DNA from: Paracoccus zeaxanthinifaciens ATCC 21588
Lineage (GTDB): Bacteria > Pseudomonadota > Alphaproteobacteria > Rhodobacterales > Rhodobacteraceae
Length of the DNA: 64,000 nucleotides
Assembly (NCBI RefSeq): GCF_000420145.1
Contig: NZ_ATUJ01000001.1
Coordinates: 303,887-367,886 of the forward strand
Direction of reading: 5' to 3'
The notes beneath the pieces are model-generated. The model was not told the DNA's origin and made no database searches. It saw nothing but the letters and a program-made list of their open reading frames with translations. The translations under genes and the position numbers were made by a program. Below, piece after piece: positions 20,757 through 30,277 of this stretch; the stretch's first letter is position 1; each line of letters begins with the position of its first letter.

Positions 20757-21802
20757 CCGCGTCGCGCCTTCTCGCGCATCTTCTCGGCAAAGCGGATCGC
20801 GGCGGCGACGGCGGCGAAATGCTCGCGCCGGATCTCCTCTCCGACCTTGACGGTGGCGTGGATCGCGCGTGCGCAGGGCGGATCGGACCACAGCGGCACG
20901 CCGTGCTCGCCCGCCTTCTCGCGGATGCGGGCGGCGACCTCGTCCACGCCCTTGGCCAGGCAGACCGGCGCGCGCCCCGATCCGCGCGACCATTGCAGCG
21001 CGACCGCGTAATGCGTGGGGTTCACGATGATCACGTCGGCCTTCGCGACATCCGCGATCATCTGCCCCGTCGCCAGATCGACCGCCCGCTGGCGGCGCGC
21101 GGCCTTCAGGTGGGGATCGCCTTCGGAATCCTTGAACTCGTCCTCCATCTCCTTGCGGGACATGCGGTTGCGCTTGCGATGCTCGAACCATTTCAGCAGC
21201 ATGTCGGGCACCGTGAACAGGACCGACACGACCAGCCCGAGCGCCAGCACCTGCCACAGGATCGTGCCCAGCCCGACGACCCACTGCCCCCCCGTCATGG
21301 CGCTGCCCGCGATGCGATCCAGAAGCGCCGCGAACAGGAACCACCCGCCGATGCAGACGACCGCCGCCTTCCCGACCGAGATCGCGAAGGTCATCAGGCC
21401 GCTGCCGCCGAATTTCTGCTTGGCGTTCCGGATCGGGTCGATGCGCTTGATGTCGGGGGCGATCTTGTCGGGGGCGAAGACCAGCCCGCGCGAGGCAACC
21501 AGCCCCAGCACGATCGCCAGCGCGATCAGCCCCGCCAGCGCCACGGTCGCGATGCCCGCATGGGCCGCCAGCGCGCCCGCCACACCCGCATCGCGCCAAT
21601 CCTCGGCCCCGAGCGCGCGCGTCGCCATCGCGATCCAGCCCCGCACGGCGAACCCCGCCCCCAGGGTGAAGGCCAGCACCGCGCCCAGATACATCAGCGT
21701 GACGTTCAGCTCGGTCGAGCGCGGGATGTCGCCCTTCTCGCGCGCCTGGCGAAGCCGCTGCTCGGTCGGGTCGAACTGCTTGTCGTCCTTGTCCTCGCTC
21801 AT
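20750..21802 (-). CDS. flhB: Flagellar export apparatus protein FlhB
   Basis: Inner-membrane export-gate component that switches substrate class from rod/hook to filament. 350 residues: four hydrophobic segments between 30 and 215, then the cytoplasmic domain with the self-cleaving NPTH motif (Asn261-Pro262). The N-terminus DPTEQRLRQAREKGDIPRS is the family signature. ATGA overlap with fliR. Confidence 0.96.
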   Translation of the reverse strand: MSEDKDDKQFDPTEQRLRQAREKGDIPRSTELNVTLMYLGAVLAFTLGAGFAVRGWIAMATRALGAEDWRDAGVAGALAAHAGIATVALAGLIALAIVLGLVASRGLVFAPDKIAPDIKRIDPIRNAKQKFGGSGLMTFAISVGKAAVVCIGGWFLFAALLDRIAGSAMTGGQWVVGLGTILWQVLALGLVVSVLFTVPDMLLKWFEHRKRNRMSRKEMEDEFKDSEGDPHLKAARRQRAVDLATGQMIADVAKADVIIVNPTHYAVALQWSRGSGRAPVCLAKGVDEVAARIREKAGEHGVPLWSDPPCARAIHATVKVGEEIRREHFAAVAAAIRFAEKMREKARRGW

Positions 21803-22533
21803 CCGCGCACCGGCAGCATGAAGCCCAGGACCGCATCGGCCCACAGGGCCACCAGCATCGGCGCAAGCACGGCCAGCGCGACCAGCGCCAGCATGATCGA
21901 GGCCGGCGCCCCGATGAAGACGACCGGCAACGAGGGCATCACCCGGCTGACCACGCCCGACAGCGCCTGGTACAGGAAGCCGCCAAGCGTGAACGGCGCG
22001 GCCAGCAGCAGCGCCAGCCGGAAGCTGTCGGACACGATGCCGATGACCGCCATGGCCAGCCCCTCGATGCGCGGGAACGATGCGGGCGGCCACAGCGCAA
22101 GGCTGTCGGCCAGCAGTTGGACCAGCATCACCGGCAGCCCCAGGGCCATCAGGATCGCGATGCCGCCCAGGTGCAGCATGTTGCCGATGGGATGGGGCGC
22201 GGCCTCGTTCTGGACGCCCATGATCTGGGACAGCGACGCGGTGGCCGCGATCGCGGTCGTGGCGATGTCGATGGCAAGCGCCAGCAGCCGCAGCATCATG
22301 CCGGTCGCAAGGCCCAGCACGGTCTCGGCCCCGATCTGCCCGACAAGGGCCAAGGGCGTTCCGGGCATCGCGCGCGCCCCGACCTGCGCCGCCAGAAGCG
22401 GGGTCAGCGCCAGCGCCAGCGCGACCTTGACCCGCGCGGGCACGACGCGTTCGCCAACGCCCGGAAGGACCAGCAGCGCGGCCTGCACGCGCGCATAGAC
22501 CAGGATCAGCGACCAGTCGAAGCCCTCGGGCAT
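21799..22533 (-). CDS. fliR: Flagellar export apparatus protein FliR
   Basis: Part of the FliP-FliQ-FliR export gate in the basal-body membrane. 244 residues with about six hydrophobic segments and short loops. The NPIGN-like HPIGNML stretch and the order flhA-fliR-flhB support the call. No fliQ is in this operon; it must lie elsewhere. TGATG overlap with flhA. Confidence 0.92.
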   Translation of the reverse strand: MPEGFDWSLILVYARVQAALLVLPGVGERVVPARVKVALALALTPLLAAQVGARAMPGTPLALVGQIGAETVLGLATGMMLRLLALAIDIATTAIAATASLSQIMGVQNEAAPHPIGNMLHLGGIAILMALGLPVMLVQLLADSLALWPPASFPRIEGLAMAVIGIVSDSFRLALLLAAPFTLGGFLYQALSGVVSRVMPSLPVVFIGAPASIMLALVALAVLAPMLVALWADAVLGFMLPVRG

Positions 22534-24602
22534 CACGCGGCCTCGACCGTACCGAGGATGCGCGTCTCGACCGCCGGATCGACCTCTTCGAGGCCGAGGA
22601 CCGGGATCGCCATGCCGTTGCCCGCAAGGACCGCGCGGATCATCCGGCGGCGATGGTCGGGGGCCAGCACCACGGTCCGGGCGACAGGCTCGGCCAGCGA
22701 CAGCGCCTTGCGCGTCGCATCGACCAGCTTTCGGGACAGCGCGGGCGTCATCGCGCCCCCGCCCGCGCGGCCCGTCTCGGAATCGGCGCGGACGAACTCG
22801 GCCTCCCACGCGGGGTGCAGCTGCAGGACGGCGATCCGTCCGGCATCGTCGCTGTAATGCTGGGTGATCTGCCCGCGCAGCCGCTTGCGCACCAGTTCAT
22901 AGACGGTATCGACCTGCTCGATCCCGCGGAACTCGCAGATGGCATCGACGATCAGCGGCAGGTTGCGGATCGAGATGCGTTCCTCGAGCAGCGCGCGCAG
23001 GATCGCCAGCAGCGTCTCGGGGGTGACCTTGTCCGGGATCATGCCGTCGAAATACTTGCGATAGCGTTCGGCGCGGGTCGTGTCAGACAGGGTCTTCAGC
23101 TCCTCGATCTGGCGCTGCATCGCGCCAAGGGTCAGCAGCGCCGGCAGATGGGCCTTCACCACCTCCATCAGGTGGGTCGACAGCACCTCCATCGGGGTGA
23201 CGACCGTCGCGCCCATCACCGACGCCTCGTCTTGGTCCGAGGGCTGGATCCAGCGGGCGGGGCTGGCATAGACCGGTTCGCGGACGCTGGCGCCGCGCAG
23301 TTCCGACAGGATCGAATCCGGCCCGAGCGCAAGGATCTCGTGGGGGCGCAGGGTGCCGCGGCCACGCACGACGCCCTGGATGCGGATCTGGTAGTCGCCG
23401 GGCGACAGATCGTCGGTATCCGTGATCCGCACATCCGGCAGGATCAGGCCGAAGCTGCGCGCGATGTGGATGCGCAGGTTCTGGATGCGGCTGCCAAGCC
23501 CGCGCGCCTGGTCCAGCGCGACGACGATCAGGTCCGACCCGATCTCGACGCTGATCTCGTCGGTGTCCAGGACATCGCCGATGCTGGCGGCGGGACGCGG
23601 GGCCGTGTCCTCGGGCGCGGGCGCATCCTGCTGCGGTTCGGGGCGGTTCGCGATGCGCCAGGCCATGAACAGCATCGCCATCGCGATTCCCAGGAACAGC
23701 ATCCGCGGCATGCCCGGCACGAACGAGATCACGACCATCGCCCCCGCCACCATCGCGGCGGGCTGCCAGCTGCGCGTGAATTCCGACGACAGAAGCTCGG
23801 CCGTGGTGTCGGTCGCCCCGCCCCGCGACAGCAGCAGCGCCGCCGCCATCGAGGTGATGAGCGCGGGGATCTGGCTGACCAGCCCGTCCCCGATCGTCAG
23901 GTGGGAATAGGTCGAGGCGGCCTCGGACACGGGCATGCCGTGCACGCTGACCCCGACCGCCAGCCCCACGATCAGGTTGATCATCGTGATCACGATGCCC
24001 GCCACGGCGTCGCCCTTGACGAATTTCGATGCCCCGTCGAGCGAGCCGAAGAAGCTGATCTCGCGCTGTTCCTGGATGCGGCGGCGCTTGGCCTCCTGGT
24101 GGTCGATGGCGCCCGCGTTCAGGTCGCCGTCGATGGCCAGCTGCTTGCCCGGCAGCGAATCCAGCGCGAAGCGGGCCGCGACTTCGGCCATTCGCCCGGA
24201 CCCCTTGGTGATGACCATGAAGTTCACGACCGAGATCACGGCGAAGACCGTGACCCCCACCAGGATCGAGCCGCCCGCGACGAAATCGGCAAAGCCGTTG
24301 ATGACCTGCCCCGCCGCCTGCTTGCCGTTCTGCCCCTCGGTCAGGATCAGCCGGGTCGAGCTGACATTCAGCGACAGGCGGATGACCAGGCTGACCAGCA
24401 GCAGCACCGGAAATGCCTGGAAATCCGTCGGCTTCTGGACCAGCGAGGCCATGACCAGCACCAGCGTCGCCGTCGCGATCGAGATGGCGATCCCGAAATC
24501 CAGCACCGACGCCGGAAGCGGGATCACCAGCGATATGACGGCCAGGACCAGCCCGCCCGTCACCAGCAGCGGCGCATCCAGCAGCTTGCTCTTCACGGTC
24601 AT
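22533..24602 (-). CDS. flhA: Flagellar export apparatus protein FlhA
   Basis: Largest export-gate protein, forming the nonameric cytoplasmic ring. 689 residues, full length: about eight N-terminal membrane segments with the FHIPEP-region sequence SLVIRLSLNVSSTRLIL near 80 and GSGRMAEVAARFALDSLPGKQ near 150, followed by the large C-terminal domain from about 340. ATGA overlaps with the small gene upstream and with fliR downstream. Confidence 0.97.
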   Translation of the reverse strand: MTVKSKLLDAPLLVTGGLVLAVISLVIPLPASVLDFGIAISIATATLVLVMASLVQKPTDFQAFPVLLLVSLVIRLSLNVSSTRLILTEGQNGKQAAGQVINGFADFVAGGSILVGVTVFAVISVVNFMVITKGSGRMAEVAARFALDSLPGKQLAIDGDLNAGAIDHQEAKRRRIQEQREISFFGSLDGASKFVKGDAVAGIVITMINLIVGLAVGVSVHGMPVSEAASTYSHLTIGDGLVSQIPALITSMAAALLLSRGGATDTTAELLSSEFTRSWQPAAMVAGAMVVISFVPGMPRMLFLGIAMAMLFMAWRIANRPEPQQDAPAPEDTAPRPAASIGDVLDTDEISVEIGSDLIVVALDQARGLGSRIQNLRIHIARSFGLILPDVRITDTDDLSPGDYQIRIQGVVRGRGTLRPHEILALGPDSILSELRGASVREPVYASPARWIQPSDQDEASVMGATVVTPMEVLSTHLMEVVKAHLPALLTLGAMQRQIEELKTLSDTTRAERYRKYFDGMIPDKVTPETLLAILRALLEERISIRNLPLIVDAICEFRGIEQVDTVYELVRKRLRGQITQHYSDDAGRIAVLQLHPAWEAEFVRADSETGRAGGGAMTPALSRKLVDATRKALSLAEPVARTVVLAPDHRRRMIRAVLAGNGMAIPVLGLEEVDPAVETRILGTVEAA

Positions 24603-24859
24603 CTCTCCTCGGACAGGATGGGGTCGCGCAGCAGATCGTCCAGCGACCAGCTGCTTCCGGTCAGCAGCCCGATGCGCCGCAAGTAGGCGATGGCACGGAT
24701 GCGATCCGCGCTCTCCATCCGCATCAGCTGGACGCGATAGTCGCGGGGCAGGCGCTGACCCGACAGAAGCCAGCCCGACGCCTGCTGGCGATAGGCCTCC
24801 AGCGGATCGGCATGGGCCGAACCCGCCAGCATCAGCGCAAGCAGAACGCCCCGCATCAT
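24599..24859 (-). CDS. Small exported protein of unknown function inside the flagellar operon
   Basis: 86 residues from the double ATG at 24859: signal peptide (cleavage near AHA-DP, residue 17), then a 70-residue mature helical, Arg-rich segment. No family recognised. Four-base overlaps with motA upstream and flhA downstream show it is translated as part of the operon; a periplasmic role near the stator or basal body is inferred from context only. Confidence 0.7.
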   Translation of the reverse strand: MMRGVLLALMLAGSAHADPLEAYRQQASGWLLSGQRLPRDYRVQLMRMESADRIRAIAYLRRIGLLTGSSWSLDDLLRDPILSEER

Positions 24860-25722
24860 GCGGCCTTCTTCAGTTCGCGCAGCGCCCCTTCCAGCTGGTC
24901 GAAGCTGGGGCGCACATGTTCGGGCACCGCCTGGCGCCCCACCTCGACGCACAGCGTCGTCGCATGCTGGTGCAGACCCGCGATCAGCACGGATTTCACC
25001 ACGTCGTAGAAGCCCATGTCCTGCCTGACGACGCCCGTCAGGCGGTTCGCAAGCGGCGCGACGAAGCCATAGGACAGGAACACCCCCAGGAACGTTCCGA
25101 CAAGCGCGCCGCCGATCATCTTGCCCAGCACGGTCGGCGGCTGGTCGATCGAACTCATGGTCTTGATCACGCCCAGCACGGCGGCAACGATGCCCAGCGC
25201 CGGCAGGGCATCCGCCATGTTCTGCAGCGCGTGGGGCACGTGCATCTGCTCCTCGCGCAGGGTCGCGATGCGGCGCGACAGCATGTCCTCGACCTGGTAG
25301 GGGTCGTCATAGTTCAGGCTGGCCGAACGCAGCGTGTCGGTGATCAGCGAGACGACCTCGTGATCGGCCAGAAGCCGCGGATAGTCGGCGAAGATCGCCG
25401 ATTCCGCGGGCGTCTCGATATGCGCCTCCAGCGCGACGGGGTTCTCTCGTGCGATGCGCAACAGGCGGAACAGCAGGCACAGCACGTCGTGATGGTCCTG
25501 CTGCGTCCATTTCGGCCCCTTGAAGGCACGCATCAGCCCCCCGATCGTCGCCTTCAGCGTATGCCCGTCATTCGACAGGATGTAGGCGCCGATCGCGGCG
25601 CCCATGATCATCATCATCTCGAAGGGCAAGGCGTGCAGGATGACGCCCATCTTGCCCCCCGCCAGAAGATAGCCGCCGAACACCATGGCCAGCGTGAAGA
25701 AGATACCGACAAAGCCGAACAT
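24856..25722 (-). CDS. motA: Flagellar motor stator protein MotA
   Basis: Proton-channel subunit of the stator. 288 residues with four hydrophobic segments (two near residues 3-45, two near 165-220) and the cytoplasmic loop between. The conserved PxxP region appears as PALGIVAAVLGVIKTM and the stretch GTFLGVFLSYGFVAPLA is typical. AAGGA precedes the ATG. No motB is adjacent, so the partner lies elsewhere. Confidence 0.93.
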   Translation of the reverse strand: MFGFVGIFFTLAMVFGGYLLAGGKMGVILHALPFEMMMIMGAAIGAYILSNDGHTLKATIGGLMRAFKGPKWTQQDHHDVLCLLFRLLRIARENPVALEAHIETPAESAIFADYPRLLADHEVVSLITDTLRSASLNYDDPYQVEDMLSRRIATLREEQMHVPHALQNMADALPALGIVAAVLGVIKTMSSIDQPPTVLGKMIGGALVGTFLGVFLSYGFVAPLANRLTGVVRQDMGFYDVVKSVLIAGLHQHATTLCVEVGRQAVPEHVRPSFDQLEGALRELKKAA

Positions 25723-25732
25723 GGGCGGTTCC

Positions 25733-26272
25733 TTATGGGTTGCGGACGCTGCGCGCGCCCATCTGGGCGGTCAGCAGCGCGGCCTGGCGGGGTTCGACGG
25801 CGGCGATGATGCGGGCGCCGGTCTCGGGGCGGACGCGCACCAGGATCTCGGCGGCGAAATCGGCGGGCAGGTTGGTCAGGATCGCCGCGGCCTCGGCGGG
25901 CTTCATCTGGTCGTAGACCGCGATCAGCTGGTCGATATCGCCGCGCACGGCCTCGGTGTCGCCATCGCGGCGCGCGCTTGCGGCCCCCTTCAGGGCGCGC
26001 AGTTCGGCAAGCCGTTCGCGCAGGGTCGTCTCGGCCTGCATCAGGTCGGCCTTCCGGCTGTCGATCGAGGCCATGTAGCGTTCGATCCGCAGCGCGCGGT
26101 CGCGCAGTTCCTCGGCCAGGGCGACCGCCTCGGGGACGTCGCCGCACCCTTCGAGCAGCTCGGGCGGTTCGGCCACGGCGCTGAGAAGCTCTGGAACGCG
26201 GGCCTGCGCCACCAGCGCAAGGGTCGGCAGCGCGATCACCACGCCCAGGATCGGCAGGATGCGGCGGTTCAT
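25733..26272 (-). CDS. MotE-like flagellar protein with MgtE-N type domain
   Basis: 179 residues: N-terminal hydrophobic signal/anchor (8-24), central coiled coil (about 50-110), and a C-terminal helical repeat (YDQMKPAEAAAILTNLPADFAAEILVRV) of the MgtE intracellular-domain type. This matches MotE/FlbB-like periplasmic proteins that assist stator assembly in alphaproteobacteria. Lies 10 bp upstream of motA; start overlaps the preceding gene. Confidence 0.75.
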   Translation of the reverse strand: MNRRILPILGVVIALPTLALVAQARVPELLSAVAEPPELLEGCGDVPEAVALAEELRDRALRIERYMASIDSRKADLMQAETTLRERLAELRALKGAASARRDGDTEAVRGDIDQLIAVYDQMKPAEAAAILTNLPADFAAEILVRVRPETGARIIAAVEPRQAALLTAQMGARSVRNP

Positions 26273-26610
26273 TCCACGGCCTCGACGCGCTTGCGAAGGC
26301 GCCTGCCCGCGGGTGCGGGGGCGGCGGCGGCCAGCCCGATCCGCTGGCGCAGATCCCAGATCGCCCGTTCGCGCCGCGCGGTCTCGATCTCGTCGGCCAG
26401 GGATTCGCTGGCGGCCGTCGCCTCGTCGCGGGCGGCACGGATGGCGCGTTCGAGGCGGTCCACCTCGGCGGCCATGACCGCGATGGCGCCGCCCAGGCCG
26501 CTTTCAAGGTCGTTCAGCTTGCGCAGCCTGCGCATGAGCGAGAAGCAGAACGCCCCCAGCCCCAGGCCGCCGATCAGCAGCACCAGCTGCAACAGGTGAT
26601 CCATGCTCAT
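26269..26610 (-). CDS. Small membrane-anchored coiled-coil protein in the flagellar operon
   Basis: 113 residues: one N-terminal membrane helix (about 6-25), a coiled-coil region rich in Glu, Arg and Ala to about 95, and a basic tail. No catalytic motif. Four-base overlaps on both sides with fliL and the motE-like gene. I recall similar small proteins in alphaproteobacterial flagellar operons but cannot name the family with confidence. Confidence 0.7.
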   Translation of the reverse strand: MSMDHLLQLVLLIGGLGLGAFCFSLMRRLRKLNDLESGLGGAIAVMAAEVDRLERAIRAARDEATAASESLADEIETARRERAIWDLRQRIGLAAAAPAPAGRRLRKRVEAVE

Positions 26611-27086
26611 TTGAAACGAAACTCCGTGATCAGAAGGTCCTTGATCGCGTCATCCCCCAGGACGAGGCGCGACCGCGACAGCAGCTCGGTCCGGATCACC
26701 TCGAGCACGCCGCGCTTGTCGTAGGCCTGCGCATCCACCCCGGACAGGAAGGTCGTGAAGGCATCCGAGATGCGCGGCATCAGGTGTTCGACATCGGTGC
26801 GATGCGCGATGTCGGTCTCGACCGTGGCCGACAGGACCAGGCTGCGACTGCGCCCGCCGGGGATGATGATCTCGATGGTGGGGATATCGACGAACTCGAC
26901 CCCGACATGGGCCATAGCCTCGGGGGCGGGCTTGTCCGCCGCCAGCAGCCGGGCCGGCGACCAGACCCCGAGGAAGGTCGACGCGAAGCCGAGCCCCGCA
27001 AGGACAAGCGCGGCGGCCAGCGGGATCAGAAGCCCCTTCTTCGATTTCGGTGCCGGTTCCGTCGGCGCGGCGAGTGCGGTCGTCAT
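26607..27086 (-). CDS. fliL: Flagellar basal-body-associated protein FliL
   Basis: Single-pass inner-membrane protein that rings the stator and supports its function. 159 residues: Lys-rich cytoplasmic stub, membrane helix at about 19-41, periplasmic FliL domain to the end with the terminal LLITEFRFK typical of the family. First gene of a nine-gene minus-strand operon. Confidence 0.92.
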   Translation of the reverse strand: MTTALAAPTEPAPKSKKGLLIPLAAALVLAGLGFASTFLGVWSPARLLAADKPAPEAMAHVGVEFVDIPTIEIIIPGGRSRSLVLSATVETDIAHRTDVEHLMPRISDAFTTFLSGVDAQAYDKRGVLEVIRTELLSRSRLVLGDDAIKDLLITEFRFK

Positions 27087-27128
27087 CGTGATTCTCCGTC
27101 CTGACGGGACCGGAATAGCAACTCGCGA

Positions 27129-27144
27129 CTAACCGATTCTTAAC
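27129..27144. promoter_or_regulatory. Candidate CtrA-binding site between divergent flagellar operons
   Basis: CTAA-N7-TTAAC, one mismatch from the CtrA consensus TTAA-N7-TTAAC. It sits 42 bp upstream of fliL and 58 bp upstream of fliF, where one regulator could control both directions. CtrA is known to control flagellar genes in Rhodobacterales and Caulobacter. Single-site evidence. Confidence 0.45.
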
Positions 27145-27202
27145 GACGGGCATGTCACCAAGACCCTCATGACGACGACGCGCTGATTCGAAAGGAAAGG
27201 TT

Positions 27203-28765
27203 TTGCAAAAACTGCAGGACTACTGGAACGAGCGAAGCTCTGCGCAGCGGCTGGTCCTTGGGGCGGCCTTTGCGGCGACATTTCTGCTGGTGGCGGGCTT
27301 TGCCTGGCTGGCCAACCGCCCCTCGATGGCGCTGATCTATGGCGGGCTGGACCCGGCCCGCGCGGGCGAGGTGATCGCCGGGATCGAACGCGCGGGCGTG
27401 CCCTACGAGGTACGCGGCGACGCGATCTGGGTCGAGGAAGGCGCACGCGACCGCCTGCGCATGGACCTGGCATCCGAGGGGCTGCCCGCGGCCTCGAGCA
27501 CCGGATACGAGATCCTCGACGGCATGTCGGGCTTCGGCACCACGTCGCAGATGTTCGACGCCGCATATTGGCGCGCGAAGGAAGGCGAGCTGGCCCGCAC
27601 CATCTTGGCCCTGCCCAACGTGGAAACCGCCCGTGTCCACCTGGCGGTCGAGACCGGGCGCGGTTACCGCCGCGACCAGGATTCCAGCGCCTCGGTCACG
27701 CTGACGACGAACGGCTCCGCGATCGGGCGCGAACAGGCGGCGGCGTTGCAATACCTCGTGTCGTCCGGCGTGCCGGGCATGCAGGCCGAGCGCGTCACCG
27801 TCATCGACAGCAAGCGCGGCATCGTCGCCGCGTCCGAGGAACGCACCGGCGCCGATCGCGCAGACGAGATGAAGCGCAATGTCGAACGCATCCTGGAACC
27901 CCATGTCGGCATCGGCAATGCCATCGTCGAGCTGAACCTGGACCTTATGACCGAGACCGAGCTGCTGACCGAACAGCGCTTCGACCCCGAGGGGCGCGCC
28001 CTGATCTCGACCGTGACCGAGGAGACGACGGACCAGAGCAATTCCTCGGGGCCGGGGCCGGTCACCGCCGCCTCGAATCTGCCCGACACCGAGGACCAGG
28101 CCGGCGACACCAGCACCAGCCAGCGCTCCGAGAACCGGCAGCAGTCGAATTACGAGGTCAGCCGCGTCACGCGAGAGGTCTCTCGCCAGCCCGGATCGGT
28201 GCGCCGCATGACGGTCGCCGTGCTGGTGAACGGCGCGACGCAGCCGGATGGCAGCTCGGCCCCCCGCCTCGAGCCCGAGCTGGAGGCGCTGCGCGAACTG
28301 GTCGCCTCGGCCGTGGGGTTCGACGAGGGGCGCGGCGACGTGATCACCGTCCGCTCGCTGCCCTTCGCGGCCTTCGGCGAGGGTGCAAGCGCCACGAAGC
28401 CCGGCCTGCTGGAACGGCTGGCGCTGAACGACCTGGCACGCATCGCGCTGATCGGCGTCTTCGCGCTGCTGGCCATCTGGGCGCTGATGCGGCCTGCCCT
28501 GCGCAATCGCCAGCAGCCCGCCCTGCCGATGCTGGACGACAGCCGCCCGCCGGAACCCGCGCCCGCCCTGACCGGCACGATCGAGGACGCGCCCCCCGCG
28601 ACCCCGGCGCTGCCCGCACAGGCGGAACCCGAACCCGAACCTCAGCCCCTCTCGCTGCCTCCCGCCGATCCGGTCGCGCGCCTGCGAAACCTGATGAAGG
28701 AGCGCCAGGACGAGAGCGTGAAGATCCTGTCGGGCTGGATCGACGCGAAGGGGACCGCGAAATGA
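27203..28765 (+). CDS. fliF: Flagellar MS-ring protein FliF
   Basis: Forms the membrane ring on which the basal body is built. 520 residues from a TTG start with AAAGGAAAGG just upstream. One membrane helix near 20-40, ring-building domains to about 230 (NVETARVHLAVE region), Pro/Ser-rich middle, second membrane helix near 410-428, and a C-terminal FliG-binding tail. First gene of the fliF-H-N-P operon, divergent from fliL. Confidence 0.95.
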   Translation: MQKLQDYWNERSSAQRLVLGAAFAATFLLVAGFAWLANRPSMALIYGGLDPARAGEVIAGIERAGVPYEVRGDAIWVEEGARDRLRMDLASEGLPAASSTGYEILDGMSGFGTTSQMFDAAYWRAKEGELARTILALPNVETARVHLAVETGRGYRRDQDSSASVTLTTNGSAIGREQAAALQYLVSSGVPGMQAERVTVIDSKRGIVAASEERTGADRADEMKRNVERILEPHVGIGNAIVELNLDLMTETELLTEQRFDPEGRALISTVTEETTDQSNSSGPGPVTAASNLPDTEDQAGDTSTSQRSENRQQSNYEVSRVTREVSRQPGSVRRMTVAVLVNGATQPDGSSAPRLEPELEALRELVASAVGFDEGRGDVITVRSLPFAAFGEGASATKPGLLERLALNDLARIALIGVFALLAIWALMRPALRNRQQPALPMLDDSRPPEPAPALTGTIEDAPPATPALPAQAEPEPEPQPLSLPPADPVARLRNLMKERQDESVKILSGWIDAKGTAK

Positions 28766-29328
28766 GCGCCGCCATGTTCCGGCTGGAATCCTTCGCCGCG
28801 CCCCCCGCCCCCGAGCCGGTCTTTACCCGCGCCGACCTGGACGCCGCCCGCGCCGAGGGCCATGCCGAAGGTCTGGCCCAGGCACAGGACGAACAGGCCG
28901 CCGCGGCAACCCGCGCGTTGACCGCGCTTGCCGGGTCGCTGAGCGATGACGACACGCGACGCGGCGCCCTGCGCGACGAGGCCGTCGAGGCACTGTCGCC
29001 GATCCTGCGCCAGATCATGCGCGCGATGGCGCCCCCCGCGATCTCGGCCCGGATCGAGGACGCGCTGCGCCACGAGTTGCGGCGACTTGCGGCCGATACC
29101 CGCCCCCAGGTCGCGCGGATCGCCTGCGGGCCTCGGCTGCGGGCCATGCTGGATCGCTGCCTTGCCGATGCCGGCCTGACCGGGATCGAGCTGCAGGACC
29201 GCCAAGACGACCGCCTGGTGATCGACCTGCAGGGCGGGCGCATCGAGTACGACCCGGAACGGGTCATGGCCGATCTTCTTACAATCCTCGAAGACATCCA
29301 GAAGGACGACACGACATGGACGCGCTGA
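28762..29328 (+). CDS. fliH: FliH-like flagellar export regulator
   Basis: 188 residues, no membrane segment: variable N-terminus with a GHAEGLAQAQ helix (about residues 33-42), a coiled-coil centre and a C-terminal domain ending in an acidic helix. Fits FliH, the negative regulator of the FliI ATPase and link to FliN. ATGA overlap with fliF. The call is driven by position and by the helical, Gly/Ala-rich N-terminal pattern. Confidence 0.75.
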   Translation: MSAAMFRLESFAAPPAPEPVFTRADLDAARAEGHAEGLAQAQDEQAAAATRALTALAGSLSDDDTRRGALRDEAVEALSPILRQIMRAMAPPAISARIEDALRHELRRLAADTRPQVARIACGPRLRAMLDRCLADAGLTGIELQDRQDDRLVIDLQGGRIEYDPERVMADLLTILEDIQKDDTTWTR

Positions 29329-29570
29329 AGCACCTGATCGACACCGACAACATCCAGGTCGAGGTGACGATCCGCCTCGGGCGGACGCGCCAGACCGTGG
29401 CGCAGCTGTCATCGCTGCGGGCCGAGGATGTGCTGGTCCTCGACCAGCCGATCGAGGACGGGGTCGAGATCTGCGTGGGCGACAAGGTCATCGCAAGGGG
29501 CGAACTGACCAGCGACGGCTCCGAGGAACGGCTCTGCGTCCGGGTCCTGTCCCCGGTCGGCCCGGCGTGA
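29316..29570 (+). CDS. fliN: Flagellar motor switch protein FliN
   Basis: 84 residues, essentially one SpoA domain: VEVTIRLGRTRQTVAQLSSL, then the acidic DGVEICVGDKVIARGEL strand pair that defines FliN. It lacks the longer N-terminal extension of E. coli FliN (137 residues). C-ring component controlling rotation direction and docking of FliH. Overlaps fliH by 13 bp and fliP by 4 bp. Confidence 0.93.
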   Translation: MDALKHLIDTDNIQVEVTIRLGRTRQTVAQLSSLRAEDVLVLDQPIEDGVEICVGDKVIARGELTSDGSEERLCVRVLSPVGPA

Positions 29571-30277
29571 GGATCGCGGCCTTCGCGCTGGCCGCGCTGC
29601 TGCCCGGGGCCGCCGCGGCGCAGGATGCCTTCGGCGACCTGGGCCAGGCCCTGGGGGCGGGCGTCGGTCAGAACGCGGTGCTGCTGGCGGCGGGCCTGAC
29701 CGCCCTGTCGCTGGCCCCCGGCATCGCGATCATGGTGACCGCGTTCCCGTTCATCGTGACCGTGCTGTCGATCCTGCGCCAAGCCATCGGGCTGCAGCAA
29801 TCGCCGCCCAACATGCTGATCGTCAGCCTTGCGCTGTTCCTGACCTGGTTCATCATGGACCCGGTCTTCCGGGACGCATGGCAGGTCGCCGCGGTCCCCT
29901 TGCAGGAGGGGCGCATCGGCATCTCGGACGCGCTGATCCGCGGGATCGAGCCGTTTCGCATCTTCATGCAGGGCCGGACCGACCCCGACATGCTGGCCGC
30001 CATGGCCGATGTCGCGCCCGGCACGGGCGATCCGGACCGCCTGTCCGTGCTGATCCCCTCGTTCATGCTGTCCGAGATCCAGCGCGCGTTCGAGATCGGC
30101 TTCCTCATCGCGCTGCCCTTCCTGATCATCGACCTGGTCGTGTCGGCGGTGCTGATGTCGATGGGGATGATGATGGTGCCGCCGGTGGTGGTCTCGTTGC
30201 CGTTCAAGCTGGCATTCTTCGTCGTGGTGGACGGCTGGGGGATGATCGCGAACGCGCTGGTGCGCAGCTATGGCTGA
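29567..30277 (+). CDS. fliP: Flagellar export apparatus protein FliP
   Basis: Core of the export gate. 236 residues from a GTG start overlapping fliN: signal peptide (cleavage near AAA-QD), then four membrane helices, with the block [20 protein letters not shown] near residue 185 that is the FliP signature. Last 10 bp overlap the convergent dxs gene. Confidence 0.95.
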   Translation: MRIAAFALAALLPGAAAAQDAFGDLGQALGAGVGQNAVLLAAGLTALSLAPGIAIMVTAFPFIVTVLSILRQAIGLQQSPPNMLIVSLALFLTWFIMDPVFRDAWQVAAVPLQEGRIGISDALIRGIEPFRIFMQGRTDPDMLAAMADVAPGTGDPDRLSVLIPSFMLSEIQRAFEIGFLIALPFLIIDLVVSAVLMSMGMMMVPPVVVSLPFKLAFFVVVDGWGMIANALVRSYG

